NCBI RefSeq assembly: GCF_037543845.1
Contig: NZ_JBBIFX010000001.1
Span: forward strand, 1,550,001-1,614,000
Reading direction: 5' to 3'
Length of the DNA stretch: 64,000 nt
Source: Gymnodinialimonas ulvae
GTDB lineage: Bacteria > Pseudomonadota > Alphaproteobacteria > Rhodobacterales > Rhodobacteraceae
Positions 37,451 to 46,054 of the stretch are shown one piece after another. Numbering within the stretch: the first letter of the stretch is position 1; every line of letters begins with the position of its first letter. The notes under the pieces were generated by a model. The model searched no databases. It was not told where the DNA came from and saw nothing but the letters and a program-made list of their open reading frames with translations. A program made the translations under genes and the position numbers.

Positions 37451-38122
37451 TCAGGCGGGGGGCGAGTGGAAATCCGCGTGCGCCAAAGCGCCGATCACCA
37501 GATCAAGCTTCTCGCGCGGCAGGATGAGCAGGCATCCCGGCCGGTCCGCCTGCATCTCCACGACCCCGCCCGCCGCCCGGTTCGACGTCCCGATCCGGCG
37601 CGCCGGGTGCAGGTCGATCGCCTCGAACGACCATTCCAGCCCCGACAGGCCCAAGCGCACGGCATCAAAGGGAAACAACGACACGCGCGTGCCCGCAGCC
37701 AGGTCGATGCTGAGCCGTGCGGGAAGGTGCACAATCAGGTCGCTCGCCCCGATCACGATGACACGCTGCTGGGGAAACCGCACCAGCCCATGCAAGACGG
37801 CCAATTCGTGATCAAGCCGCGCCCCCGAAAACCCTGTCGCGAGGATCAAGGGCGCGTCGATGCGGGTCAGGGCCTTTTCGAAATCGGTGCTGTCCTGTTC
37901 GCTCACATCGATCAGCCGCGCGGGGGGAATCGCCGCGCGTCCAGCCTCCGAAAACGAATCCATATCGCCGATCACAGCGTCCGGAACCGTGCCACGGCGC
38001 AGGATTTCATCCCCACCACCATCCACCCCGACAAAGAATTTTGCGCGCTTTTGGGACAATTCGAAGGCAGTTTCATCCGCAACACCGCCCCCCACAAGGG
38101 CCACAGGAGCGTTGTATTTCAA
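37451..38122 (-). CDS. Thiamine pyrophosphokinase
   Basis: A protein of about 223 residues converting thiamine to thiamine pyrophosphate. VALVGGG near the start, VGVDGGGDEILRRG, PDAVIGDMDSFS and DSTDFEKAL are the catalytic and metal-binding blocks; ATGFSGARLDHELAVLHGL follows. I chose TTG 38122 because it gives the family's N-terminus and length and has GGGGTGGA upstream; ATG 38197 would add 25 dissimilar residues. A perfect 10-bp inverted repeat (38123-38153) abuts this TTG and covers part of the ribosome site. No TPP riboswitch motifs were seen. Confidence 0.85.
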   Translation of the reverse strand: MKYNAPVALVGGGVADETAFELSQKRAKFFVGVDGGGDEILRRGTVPDAVIGDMDSFSEAGRAAIPPARLIDVSEQDSTDFEKALTRIDAPLILATGFSGARLDHELAVLHGLVRFPQQRVIVIGASDLIVHLPARLSIDLAAGTRVSLFPFDAVRLGLSGLEWSFEAIDLHPARRIGTSNRAAGGVVEMQADRPGCLLILPREKLDLVIGALAHADFHSPPA

Positions 38123-38153
38123 GGACAATCCACCCCTGTCCGTTGGATTGTCC
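38123..38153. repeat. Perfect 10-bp inverted repeat at the thiamine pyrophosphokinase start
   Basis: GGACAATCCA at 38123-38132 and TGGATTGTCC at 38144-38153 are exact inverted arms around an 11-nt spacer. In RNA it would form a stem holding the probable Shine-Dalgarno directly next to the TTG start; in DNA it could be an operator between the two divergent genes. Confidence 0.65.
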
Positions 38154-38289
38154 ACATTGTTGCCATGGTCGAAGGCTTTGATCACCAAAAGGTCCAATTC
38201 GTGTCGCTTTTTACTGGAAACAGTTTGTTACACCTTTTGTGAGGATGATAAATTCCGGTTTCAAGCCGGACGAGCAGAGTGGCAGAGCT

Positions 38290-41070
38290 ATGAGTGATGA
38301 AAACAAGATCCTGACGGTTTCCTACGGCACGTTTTCCTGCACCCTTGAGGGTTTTGAACGCCCGTTCGAGGCGATGAAGGCGGTGGCAGAATATTTCCGC
38401 GATCTGGCGGCGGAAGACCGCTATTTCGGGGCCGAGCCGCCGACACCGGATGCCGACACGCTGCACCGCATCACCGAAGCGGCCATTCAGCGTCGTGTCG
38501 AATCCCGCATGGTCGAAAACGGGCTGATCATGCGGCCAGAAGGGGCCCCTGCGGAAGACACGCCCGCCTTTGAAAGTGCAACCGAGCGCGCGTTCAACCG
38601 CAGCCCCGAAGTTGAAGACGCCGTCGAGAGCGTCGCCCCCGATGCCCCCGCACCTACGTTGGCCACGACCGCGGCGGCAACCGCCGCAACCGCCGCTGCT
38701 GGTCTGGCGCAGGACGAGGATGAAAACGCGTTCGAAGAAGAGGGTGATACGGACGAAACAGCGGCCGAGGCCGCTTGGCCCGAAGATATCTCCGAGGACG
38801 CGGCCGAAGAGGCCGTGGAAGAACACGAGACCAAGGAAGAATTGGCCGAAGTCCCTGAGCTGTCCGACATGGACGCCGCGCCCGAAATGGATGAGGGCGC
38901 AGCTGACGCGGAGCTTGAAGCGGAAGAGACCGCCGAAGACACAAGCGCCGACATCGCCGCCGACATTGAAACGGACATCACGCCCGAGATCAGCCTTGAG
39001 ACGGCGGATGATCTGGCTGGCGACGATCTCGCCGAAAAGGATTCCGTCGAAGAGGATCCCGTCGAAACCAACCCGGTCGAAATCGAGCATCCCGATGGCG
39101 CAGCCGGTGAGGATACGCTGATCGCGGTTGCCGCGGCGCTTGCCTCCGAAAACACGGCACTGGAGCAAGACGAAAGCGAACTTGCTGCGTCCGACGTGGA
39201 TCTGGAAGAGGTCGATCCCGAAGAGAACACAACCATCGCCGCAGGGCTCGACGATCTTGATCTGGGCAGTGACGATTTGGACGACGAAGGCGGGCTCGAC
39301 TCGATCTTCGCCGAAGAGCAGGACGAAGAGGCCGCGTTCGACGGGGCGTCTGTGGCCGCTCGGCTCGCGCGCATCCGCCGCGCGGCGCTGGCCGATATTG
39401 ACGAAACCCAGGCCACGGTGCAGCCCGACGACGAGCTGATTTCGGCTGGTGGGGAGGGCGCAGACCCGGAGCCGGTGCTGGAGACCGACGACGATGCGGC
39501 CGTCGCGGCTCTCGCCGCCGCCTTTGCGACCACGCCCTCCGCACGGGCAGCCGCGCCGGACGTGACTGAAGAAAAGATGGACGGTGCGGGCACCGAAGCC
39601 GAGGCCGGATTGGATGCGGCGGACGATACACTTGGCACTGATGCCGAGCTGACCGCGCCCGAAAACGACGTCGTCGCAGATGACGCCGCCCCCGATGCCA
39701 CGATTGACCCCGTCGCGGAGCCCCCTTTCGGCGATGATCTGCCGGAAGATGAGACATCCGATCGCGCCCCTTTCACGGACAATGAGGAACGCGGTGACGG
39801 GGATATGGATCGCCTTTTCGAGGCAACCGAAGGGCGTTTGGCCACGGTGGAGACGACCCGCCGCCGCGCCAATATCGAGCATCTGAAAGCCGCCGTTGCC
39901 GCCCGTGCCGCCGAGTCACAGCTTGCCGCAGAGGGCCAATCGGTCGCGGATATGACCGGCAACGAGGATGACGCCGCCGAATATCGTGAGGATCTGGCTC
40001 GGGTGATGCGTCCGCGTCGTGTAAGCGTCGATGTTTCGCGCCGCCCGCAAGCCGCCGAAGAACGGCCCGCTCCGCTGGTGCTGGTCTCCGAACAGCGCAT
40101 CACGGATGACGACGCTGCGCCAGCCGCGGCCCCGGTGGCCCCGCGCCGCGTGTCGGCCGCCGACACCGAAGCGCCCGGCCGCGCCGCAACCACTTCGGCG
40201 CCGCTGGTGTTGGAAAACACCGTCGCCGCGGACGAAACGGATGCCATTGCCGAACAGGATGACGTCGCGGAGCAACAGCTCACGCGGTCCGCGCCAAGCA
40301 AGATGGTCAGCTCTCTGGCCAACCTCGCCCAACGCGCCGGTTTGATCGCCGCAGGTTTGGGCCGCAACAGCCAGGGCAAAGCGGAGGTCGAACCCGAAGA
40401 AAAGGCCGAAGCGCAGGTCGACCCAGAAGACGCAATGCCCGAAACCGACGTTGACCAAGCGGTTGAGGCGGAGGCCGAAGCTGCCGTCGAGGACGTCGCA
40501 GAAGCGCAGCCTGAGGCGCCAGCCGCATCTGAGTTCGCCGAACCGAAAAAGGAGGCCGCAGCAGAGGTGGACGCAGAAGGCATCGAAGCGGACGCAACCG
40601 AAGTGGATGCCGACGCCCCCGACGCCGACGAAGCGGTCATGGCAGCCGTTGCCAGTGCCGCCGAAGAGATCTCGGAAGCCCCCGACGAAGACGACGAAGA
40701 CGACCCCATCGCCGCGCTGGAGGCGCAACTGGCACGGGAAATCGACGAAGGCGGCAAGGATAGCGCAGACGAGACCCCGGCCACCACCGACGCAGAGGAA
40801 GATATCGACCATTTCGCCGCATTCGCGAAATTGCTCGATGCCTCGCCTGCAACGGAGATCGAAGAAGTCGTCGAAATGGGCGCGTCCTACCTCAGCAATG
40901 AGGCTGGCCTGACCCAGTTCAAGCGCATGCAATTGTTACGCCTCGTGCGGATCGCCACAGACGGGTCGATCTCGCGCGACGAAGCCATCACGGCCGTGGA
41001 CGAATTGACCGAAAGCGGTGTGCTCGAAGATCTGGGCGGCAACCAATATCGCGTGACGCGCGCGCTCTGA
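38290..41070 (+). CDS. Large acidic, largely disordered protein of unknown function
   Basis: A 926-residue protein. Residues 1-85 (KILTVSYGTFSCTLEGFERP, then EAMKAVAEYFRDLAAEDRYFG, HRITEAAIQRRVESRM) look folded and conserved. A Glu/Asp/Ala-rich low-complexity middle of about 750 residues is interrupted by short basic islands (ARLARIRRAAL, RRRANIEHLKAAVAARAAES, PRRVSVDVSRRP, SKMVSSLANLAQRAGLIAAG). The last about 85 residues look folded (AAFAKLLDASP to LVRIATDGSISRDEAITAVD). No signal peptide or transmembrane segment. A terminator follows at 41096. I do not recognise a function. Confidence 0.85.
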   Translation: MSDENKILTVSYGTFSCTLEGFERPFEAMKAVAEYFRDLAAEDRYFGAEPPTPDADTLHRITEAAIQRRVESRMVENGLIMRPEGAPAEDTPAFESATERAFNRSPEVEDAVESVAPDAPAPTLATTAAATAATAAAGLAQDEDENAFEEEGDTDETAAEAAWPEDISEDAAEEAVEEHETKEELAEVPELSDMDAAPEMDEGAADAELEAEETAEDTSADIAADIETDITPEISLETADDLAGDDLAEKDSVEEDPVETNPVEIEHPDGAAGEDTLIAVAAALASENTALEQDESELAASDVDLEEVDPEENTTIAAGLDDLDLGSDDLDDEGGLDSIFAEEQDEEAAFDGASVAARLARIRRAALADIDETQATVQPDDELISAGGEGADPEPVLETDDDAAVAALAAAFATTPSARAAAPDVTEEKMDGAGTEAEAGLDAADDTLGTDAELTAPENDVVADDAAPDATIDPVAEPPFGDDLPEDETSDRAPFTDNEERGDGDMDRLFEATEGRLATVETTRRRANIEHLKAAVAARAAESQLAAEGQSVADMTGNEDDAAEYREDLARVMRPRRVSVDVSRRPQAAEERPAPLVLVSEQRITDDDAAPAAAPVAPRRVSAADTEAPGRAATTSAPLVLENTVAADETDAIAEQDDVAEQQLTRSAPSKMVSSLANLAQRAGLIAAGLGRNSQGKAEVEPEEKAEAQVDPEDAMPETDVDQAVEAEAEAAVEDVAEAQPEAPAASEFAEPKKEAAAEVDAEGIEADATEVDADAPDADEAVMAAVASAAEEISEAPDEDDEDDPIAALEAQLAREIDEGGKDSADETPATTDAEEDIDHFAAFAKLLDASPATEIEEVVEMGASYLSNEAGLTQFKRMQLLRLVRIATDGSISRDEAITAVDELTESGVLEDLGGNQYRVTRAL

Positions 41071-41095
41071 TACAAACAATCATCGACACTGGATC

Positions 41096-41118
41096 AGGGG
41101 CGCTTAGGCGCCTCTTTT
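41096..41118 (+). terminator. Rho-independent terminator after the acidic protein gene
   Basis: AGGGGCGC at 41096-41103 pairs (one G-U) with GCGCCTCT at 41108-41115 around TTAG and is followed by TTT, 26 nt after the stop. Confidence 0.8.
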
Positions 41119-41134
41119 CTGTCGTGCGCCCGCT

Positions 41135-41362
41135 TCACTCGTCGGCTTGCGCGTCCGGATCGGCCTGCCCCACCCCCAGGAAGACCGCTTTGAGCGGGAA
41201 GGCCCAGAGGATGCTGAAGGCGAGGCAGATGCCCATTTGCAGCCATATGTTCCAGCCCTCGATCAGGCTGAGGATGAACCAGACCGCCGCGATGTAGACC
41301 GGCAATCCGACCAGCAAAACAAACAACGACCAGCGTTTGCGGGACTTGTAGCTGAGCGCCAT
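41135..41362 (-). CDS. DUF2842 family membrane protein
   Basis: A 75-residue protein with two hydrophobic helices (WSLFVLLVGLPVYIAAVWFIL and WLQMGICLAFSILWAFPLKA) after a basic SYKSRKR start, matching alphaproteobacterial DUF2842. GGAGG precedes the ATG. It follows purA by 22 nt on the same strand and is probably in its operon. Function unknown. Confidence 0.85.
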   Translation of the reverse strand: MALSYKSRKRWSLFVLLVGLPVYIAAVWFILSLIEGWNIWLQMGICLAFSILWAFPLKAVFLGVGQADPDAQADE

Positions 41363-41384
41363 GGGGCCTCCGTCAATCAGCGGG

Positions 41385-42680
41385 TCAATCGGCGAACGGG
41401 TCGGTCACGAGGATCGTGTCGTCGCGTTCGGGCGAAGTGGAGAGTAGGGCCACGGGGCAGTTAATCAACTCTTCGATGCGGCGCACGTACTTGACCGCAT
41501 TGCCGGGCAGCTCGGCCCATGACCGAGCGCCTTCGGTCGACTCAGACCACCCCGGCATCTCTTCGTAGATCGGCGTGCAGCGCGCCTGTTGGTCGGCGGC
41601 GGTCGGCAGATAATCCAGCCGCGTTCCATCGAGGTCATAGCCAATGCAGATCTTCAGCGTCTCGAATCCGTCGAGCACGTCGATCTTGGTTAACGCGATG
41701 CCGGTCACGCCCGAGGTCACACAGGTCTGCCGCACGAGACAGGCATCGAACCAGCCGCATCGGCGCTTGCGGCCCGTGGTGGTGCCAAATTCATGGCCGC
41801 GCTTGCCCAGACGTTCGCCGTCGGCGTCGTTGAGCTCGGCTGGGAACGGGCCCTCGCCAACGCGGGTCGTGTAAGCCTTCACCAGACCCAGCACATAATC
41901 GATGGCGCCGGGTCCAATGCCGACACCGGTGGCCGCCTGCCCCGCGATCACGTTGGACGACGTCACGAACGGATAAGTGCCGAAGTCGATGTCCAGAAGC
42001 GCGCCTTGCGCCCCTTCGAACAGGATCCGCTTTCCGGCCCGACGCTTTTCGTTCAGCACCTTCCAGACTGGCGCGGCGTAGCGCAGGATTTCGGGCGCGA
42101 TCGCGCGCAGTTGATCCAACAAGGCCTCGCGGTTCACAGCCTTGATGCCCAAGCCCTTGCGCAGCGGATCGTGGTGCTGCAACGCACGATCCACGCGCGC
42201 CTCAAGCGTGGCGGGATCGGCCAAATCGGCCACCCGGACCGAACGCCGCCCGACCTTGTCCTCATAGGCCGGCCCAATGCCGCGCCCGGTGGTGCCGATC
42301 TTGGTGCCCTTGGAGGCCGCTTCTTCACGGGCGCGGTCCAACTCTCCGTGGATGGGCAGGATCAGCGGCGTGTTCTCGGCGATCATCAACACCTCGGGGC
42401 TGATCTCGACGCCTTGCTCCTGAATGGCGCGGATTTCCTCGACAAGATGCCAAGGATCGAGCACGACCCCGTTGCCGATGATAGACAATTTGCCACCGCG
42501 CACGACACCCGAGGGCAGCGCGTTCAACTTGTAGACCGTCCCGTCAATGACCAGCGTATGGCCGGCGTTATGACCGCCCTGGAACCGTGCAATCACATCG
42601 GCGCGCTCGCTGAGCCAATCAACGATCTTACCCTTGCCCTCATCGCCCCATTGGGCGCCGACAACCACGACGTTGGCCAT
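41385..42680 (-). CDS. purA: Adenylosuccinate synthetase
   Basis: A 431-residue GTP-dependent ligase joining IMP and aspartate in AMP synthesis. VVVGAQWGDEGKGKIVD is the GTP-binding P-loop with the catalytic Asp; FQGGHNAGHTLV and GTTGRGIGPAYEDK bind IMP; GTTTGRKRRCGWFD is a late block. GGAGGAATTC precedes the ATG. The upstream region shared with secG carries a perfect CtrA-type site and a 22-bp palindrome. Confidence 0.97.
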   Translation of the reverse strand: MANVVVVGAQWGDEGKGKIVDWLSERADVIARFQGGHNAGHTLVIDGTVYKLNALPSGVVRGGKLSIIGNGVVLDPWHLVEEIRAIQEQGVEISPEVLMIAENTPLILPIHGELDRAREEAASKGTKIGTTGRGIGPAYEDKVGRRSVRVADLADPATLEARVDRALQHHDPLRKGLGIKAVNREALLDQLRAIAPEILRYAAPVWKVLNEKRRAGKRILFEGAQGALLDIDFGTYPFVTSSNVIAGQAATGVGIGPGAIDYVLGLVKAYTTRVGEGPFPAELNDADGERLGKRGHEFGTTTGRKRRCGWFDACLVRQTCVTSGVTGIALTKIDVLDGFETLKICIGYDLDGTRLDYLPTAADQQARCTPIYEEMPGWSESTEGARSWAELPGNAVKYVRRIEELINCPVALLSTSPERDDTILVTDPFAD

Positions 42681-42761
42681 GAATTCCTCCGGACCGCGAA
42701 AACCCCCGGCGCTATAGCGGCACAGGCCACGCGGGGGAACCGGAAACTTTCGTCGGATTGG

Positions 42762-42777
42762 TTAACGTCCTTTTAAC
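42762..42777. promoter_or_regulatory. CtrA-type binding site in purA-secG intergenic region
   Basis: TTAACGTCCTTTTAAC is an exact match to the CtrA consensus TTAA-N7-TTAAC, 82 nt upstream of purA and 171 nt upstream of secG. Which gene it serves cannot be decided from the sequence. Confidence 0.6.
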
Positions 42778-42808
42778 ACATTGGCCGTTGTTTGATGGAA
42801 TTGAAAAA

Positions 42809-42830
42809 GATCGGTTCATATGAAACGATC
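42809..42830. promoter_or_regulatory. 22-bp palindromic operator candidate, purA-secG region
   Basis: The arms GATCGGTTCAT and ATGAAACGATC are inverted repeats with one mismatch and no spacer (perfect core TTCATATGAA). It lies 118 nt before secG and 128 nt before purA. Length and symmetry are typical of a dimeric repressor site; the protein is unknown. Confidence 0.5.
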
Positions 42831-42948
42831 ACGAAGCGGAATTTGCGGAATCACTGGTGTGATAGTCTGCGGGGCCTTGCGGCTCCCTGTAGCATCTCAT
42901 AGATGAGGCGCGGATCAGGGCTCCGCCCGATTGAAAGAAAGCGCGACC

Positions 42949-43317
42949 ATGGAAAACGTCATCCTTGTCATCCACTTGATCCTTGCGGTCTGCCTGATCG
43001 GGGTGGTTCTTTTGCAGCGCTCCGAAGGGGGCGGGCTCGGCATGGGTGGCGGCGGTGGCGGTGGCGTGATGAGCGGCCGGCAGGCGGCTACGGCGCTTGG
43101 CAAGTTGACCTGGGCCTTCGCGATTGCGTTTTTGGCCACGTCGATCACGCTGACGGTCATTGCGGCGCAAAACTCGGCGAACTCATCGCTTCTGGATGAT
43201 CTGGGCGGCTTGCCTCCGGCCAACGGCGGCGAGGCTGACGACAGCGCCCTGCCCCCGGTCGACTCGCTCCTGCCACCCATTGACGGCGACAGCCCGGCCC
43301 TTCCGCCGGTAGAGTGA
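42949..43317 (+). CDS. secG: Preprotein translocase subunit SecG
   Basis: A 122-residue inner-membrane protein of the SecYEG channel. Two helices (VILVIHLILAVCLIGVVLLQ and LTWAFAIAFLATSITLTVIA) flank the conserved QRSEGGGLGMGGGGGG loop. The C-terminal tail is Pro/Asp-rich with repeated LPP motifs and is longer than in E. coli. ATG 42949 was chosen because MENVILVIHLIL is the family start. A terminator follows, so it appears monocistronic. Confidence 0.95.
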   Translation: MENVILVIHLILAVCLIGVVLLQRSEGGGLGMGGGGGGGVMSGRQAATALGKLTWAFAIAFLATSITLTVIAAQNSANSSLLDDLGGLPPANGGEADDSALPPVDSLLPPIDGDSPALPPVE

Positions 43318-43340
43318 CCCCGCGCCGGTCAGTTCGCGAG

Positions 43341-43367
43341 AGCCACCCGATTTTGGGTGGCTTTTTT
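43341..43367 (+). terminator. Rho-independent terminator after secG
   Basis: AGCCACCC (43341-43348) and GGGTGGCT (43355-43362) form a perfect 8-bp stem with a 6-nt loop, followed by TTTTT, 24 nt after the secG stop. Confidence 0.92.
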
Positions 43368-43510
43368 CTTTGTCCACATGATCTTCGATTTTTGGCGGCC
43401 CGCTGCCTTGTCTATTGGGGCCGAATCCGGATATTCTCAAATCCCGTGGAAAGAGACATGGATGGACCGCCAATCGGCGCGCGAACCATCCGCACGGGGG
43501 ACTTTCGGGC

Positions 43511-45154
43511 ATGGCACGATTCATCTTTATCACCGGCGGCGTTGTGTCGTCGCTTGGCAAGGGTTTGGCCTCGGCCGCGCTCGGCGCTTTGTTGCAAGCG
43601 CGCGGTTTCTCGGTGCGATTGCGCAAGCTCGACCCCTATCTGAACGTCGATCCCGGCACGATGAGCCCATTCGAACATGGCGAGGTGTTTGTCACCGATG
43701 ACGGCGCGGAAACCGACCTCGACCTTGGCCATTATGAACGCTTCACCGGAGTGCCCGCGCGCAAGACGGACAGCGTGTCGTCGGGGCGCATCTATACCTC
43801 GGTGCTCGAAAAGGAGCGCCGCGGCGATTACCTTGGCAAAACGATCCAGGTGATCCCGCATGTCACCAATGAAATCAAAGACTTCATCGCCATTGGAGAG
43901 GATGAAGTCGATTTCATGCTGTGCGAAATCGGCGGCACCGTCGGCGATATCGAAGGCCTGCCGTTCTTCGAGGCGATCCGCCAGTTTGGGCAGGAGCGCC
44001 CGCGCGGCGAGTGTATCTTCATGCATCTGACCCTGCTGCCCTACATCGCGGCGTCGGGCGAGTTGAAGACCAAGCCCACGCAGCATTCGGTCAAGGAATT
44101 GCGCTCCATCGGGCTGGCGCCGGATATTCTGGTATGTCGGTCGGAGGGGCCAATCCCGGAGAAAGAGCGCGAAAAGCTGGCGCTGTTTTGCAACGTGCGC
44201 CCCGATAGCGTGATCGCGGCGCAGGACCTGAAATCGATCTACGAGGCGCCGCTGGCCTATCACCGCGAAGGCATGGATCAGGCGGTGCTCGATGCCTTTC
44301 AGATCAGCCCCGCCCCCAAGCCTGACCTGAGTGTGTGGGAGGATGTCGCAGACCGGATCAACAACCCCGAAGGCGAGGTAAAGGTCGCCATCGTCGGCAA
44401 ATACACGCAGCTTGAGGATGCGTATAAGTCGATTGCCGAGGCGCTTACCCACGGCGGCATGGCAAACCGGGTGAAGGTCAAGGTCGAGTGGGTCGATGCG
44501 GAGGTGTTTGACCGCGAAGACCCGGCGCCGCATCTGGCGGGCTTCCACGCGATCCTGGTGCCTGGCGGTTTTGGCGAGCGCGGAACCGAAGGCAAGATCA
44601 AGGCCGCCGAGTTCGCACGCACCCGAAAAGTGCCGTATCTGGGCATCTGCCTAGGCATGCAGATGGCAGTGATCGAGGCGGCACGTAACCTGGCGGATCT
44701 GGGCGATGCGGGATCCGAGGAATTCGACCACGAATCCGGCAAAAAGCGTTTCACGCCGGTGGTTTACCATCTTAAGGAATGGGTGCAGGGCAACCACAAG
44801 GTGGAGCGCAAAGTGACCGACGACAAAGGTGGCACGATGCGGCTTGGGTCCTATGACGCAGTGCTTGCGGAGGGCTCGAAAGTGGCCGAGGCCTATGGCG
44901 GCACGGCGATCGAGGAACGCCACCGCCACCGCTACGAGGTCGATATCAAATACCGGGACGCGTTGGAGGAAGAGGGCCTCATGTTCTCGGGCATGTCCCC
45001 CGATGGTCGCTTGCCCGAAATCGTCGAAGTGAAGGACCATCCGTGGTTCATCGGTGTGCAATTCCACCCCGAGCTCAAGTCGAAACCTTTCGCGCCGCAT
45101 CCCCTGTTTCGCGATTTTGTGCGCGCCGCGAAGGAGAACTCGCGCCTCGTATGA
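43511..45154 (+). CDS. pyrG: CTP synthase
   Basis: A 547-residue enzyme making CTP from UTP, ATP and glutamine. The N-terminal amidoligase domain opens FIFITGGVVSSLGKGLASAA; LRKLDPYLNVDPGTMSPFEHGEVFV follows in the usual way. The C-terminal class I glutaminase has the nucleophile Cys380 in LGICLGMQ and the His/Glu of QFHPELKSKP. ATG 43511 matches the family start; the frame is open upstream without similarity. Confidence 0.97.
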   Translation: MARFIFITGGVVSSLGKGLASAALGALLQARGFSVRLRKLDPYLNVDPGTMSPFEHGEVFVTDDGAETDLDLGHYERFTGVPARKTDSVSSGRIYTSVLEKERRGDYLGKTIQVIPHVTNEIKDFIAIGEDEVDFMLCEIGGTVGDIEGLPFFEAIRQFGQERPRGECIFMHLTLLPYIAASGELKTKPTQHSVKELRSIGLAPDILVCRSEGPIPEKEREKLALFCNVRPDSVIAAQDLKSIYEAPLAYHREGMDQAVLDAFQISPAPKPDLSVWEDVADRINNPEGEVKVAIVGKYTQLEDAYKSIAEALTHGGMANRVKVKVEWVDAEVFDREDPAPHLAGFHAILVPGGFGERGTEGKIKAAEFARTRKVPYLGICLGMQMAVIEAARNLADLGDAGSEEFDHESGKKRFTPVVYHLKEWVQGNHKVERKVTDDKGGTMRLGSYDAVLAEGSKVAEAYGGTAIEERHRHRYEVDIKYRDALEEEGLMFSGMSPDGRLPEIVEVKDHPWFIGVQFHPELKSKPFAPHPLFRDFVRAAKENSRLV

Positions 45155-45323
45155 GGGGTGCGCTCGGCGGGTCGTGCGGCTGCGCAGCAAGGCCGAAAAC
45201 CCCGACAGATCAGCGACATCCCCCGGTTTGAGGATCACATGAGCGTGAAAATGCCAAAAACTGTCACCGAAATGGTGCAGTTGCAGCACATGCGGTGGCC
45301 GACCGTCTTTGCGCAGGCCCATC

Positions 45324-45339
45324 TTAACGCTATTGTAAC
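45324..45339. promoter_or_regulatory. CtrA-like site upstream of outer-membrane protein gene
   Basis: TTAA-CGCTATT-GTAAC is one base from the CtrA consensus and lies 40 nt before the probable start at 45380. The match is imperfect and could be chance. Confidence 0.35.
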
Positions 45340-45379
45340 GGTACCGGGTCACATTTCCCGCGTGCCAGAAGGACAAATG

Positions 45380-45964
45380 ATGCGCCTGACCGTTCTTACC
45401 CTGACTGCTTTACTTGCCTCTGGCACTGCATCCGCGCAGGACGCGAGCCAGTGGACGGGTTTCTACGCAGGTTTTGCCACCAACATCATCTCACCTGAAT
45501 TCGACAATTCGACCGCGACGACCCCCCTGCAGGAAGGCACCGGTTTTGGCGCCTACGGCGGCTATAACCAGGCGTTCGGTGACAACTTCGTGGTCGGCGC
45601 TGAGTTGGGCTTTTCGGGCCCGGCCTCGTTCCAGACCTCCCTTGGCAACCCCGACTTCGAATTTGACCGCGTGTTGAATGCGCGGGTGCGCGGCGGCTAT
45701 GCGCTTGGAAACGCATTGGTTTACGGCTCGCTCGGCTACCAAACGGTAGAATATGGCGCGGCAGCGGGTGTCTCGGATGCGGGCAGCGCGGATGGCCTGG
45801 TCTATGGGATCGGCTTGGAAATGCTTCTGCAGGACAATGTTTCGGTGCGTCTGGACTACACTTCCACGCATATGGCACCGGACCCCGGTACCATTGTTGG
45901 CGGATCGTCAGGGGAGCAGATTGACGCAAATGCCGTTGGCTTGGGCGTTGCGCTGCATTTTTGA
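45380..45964 (+). CDS. Outer-membrane beta-barrel protein
   Basis: A 194-residue protein with signal peptide (LTVLTLTALLASGTASAQ) and alternating aromatic/glycine strands: WTGFYAGFATN, GFGAYGGYNQAFGDNFVVGAELGF, RVRGGYALGNALVYGSLGYQ, VYGIGLEMLL, VSVRLDYTS and a terminal ALHF ending in Phe, the pattern of eight-stranded OmpA/porin-like barrels. Two adjacent ATGs (45377, 45380) lie behind AAGGA; the second has better spacing. Followed by a terminator. Likely structural or adhesion role; unproven. Confidence 0.85.
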   Translation: MRLTVLTLTALLASGTASAQDASQWTGFYAGFATNIISPEFDNSTATTPLQEGTGFGAYGGYNQAFGDNFVVGAELGFSGPASFQTSLGNPDFEFDRVLNARVRGGYALGNALVYGSLGYQTVEYGAAAGVSDAGSADGLVYGIGLEMLLQDNVSVRLDYTSTHMAPDPGTIVGGSSGEQIDANAVGLGVALHF

Positions 45965-45987
45965 ACTTCGACACAGCTGGATTGCGC

Positions 45988-46015
45988 AAGGCGGCCTGAT
46001 CGGGTCGCCTTTTTT
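45988..46015 (+). terminator. Rho-independent terminator after the barrel protein gene
   Basis: AAGGCG at 45988-45993 pairs with CGCCTT at 46006-46011, with inner CC/GG pairs, then a T-run, 23 nt past the stop. It faces the convergent DegT gene. Confidence 0.8.
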
Positions 46016-46054
46016 GATGGCGTTTAGCGTGCGACAGGGGCTTTCGCCGAATTC

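Noticed and set aside
38148..38156. Single TTGTCCACA DnaA-like boxes here and at 43370-43378.
   Set aside because: Each is an isolated one-mismatch box, expected by chance; only the paired boxes at 57557-57596 were kept.
38123..38289. A TPP riboswitch before the thiamine pyrophosphokinase gene.
   Set aside because: The conserved CUGAGA and related THI-box elements are not present; only a simple hairpin is seen.
38487..40787. A 766-codon open frame antisense to the acidic protein gene, Ser/Ala-rich.
   Set aside because: It is the mirror of GAA/GAC/GCC-rich codons; it has no domain, no ribosome site and no protein-like variation.
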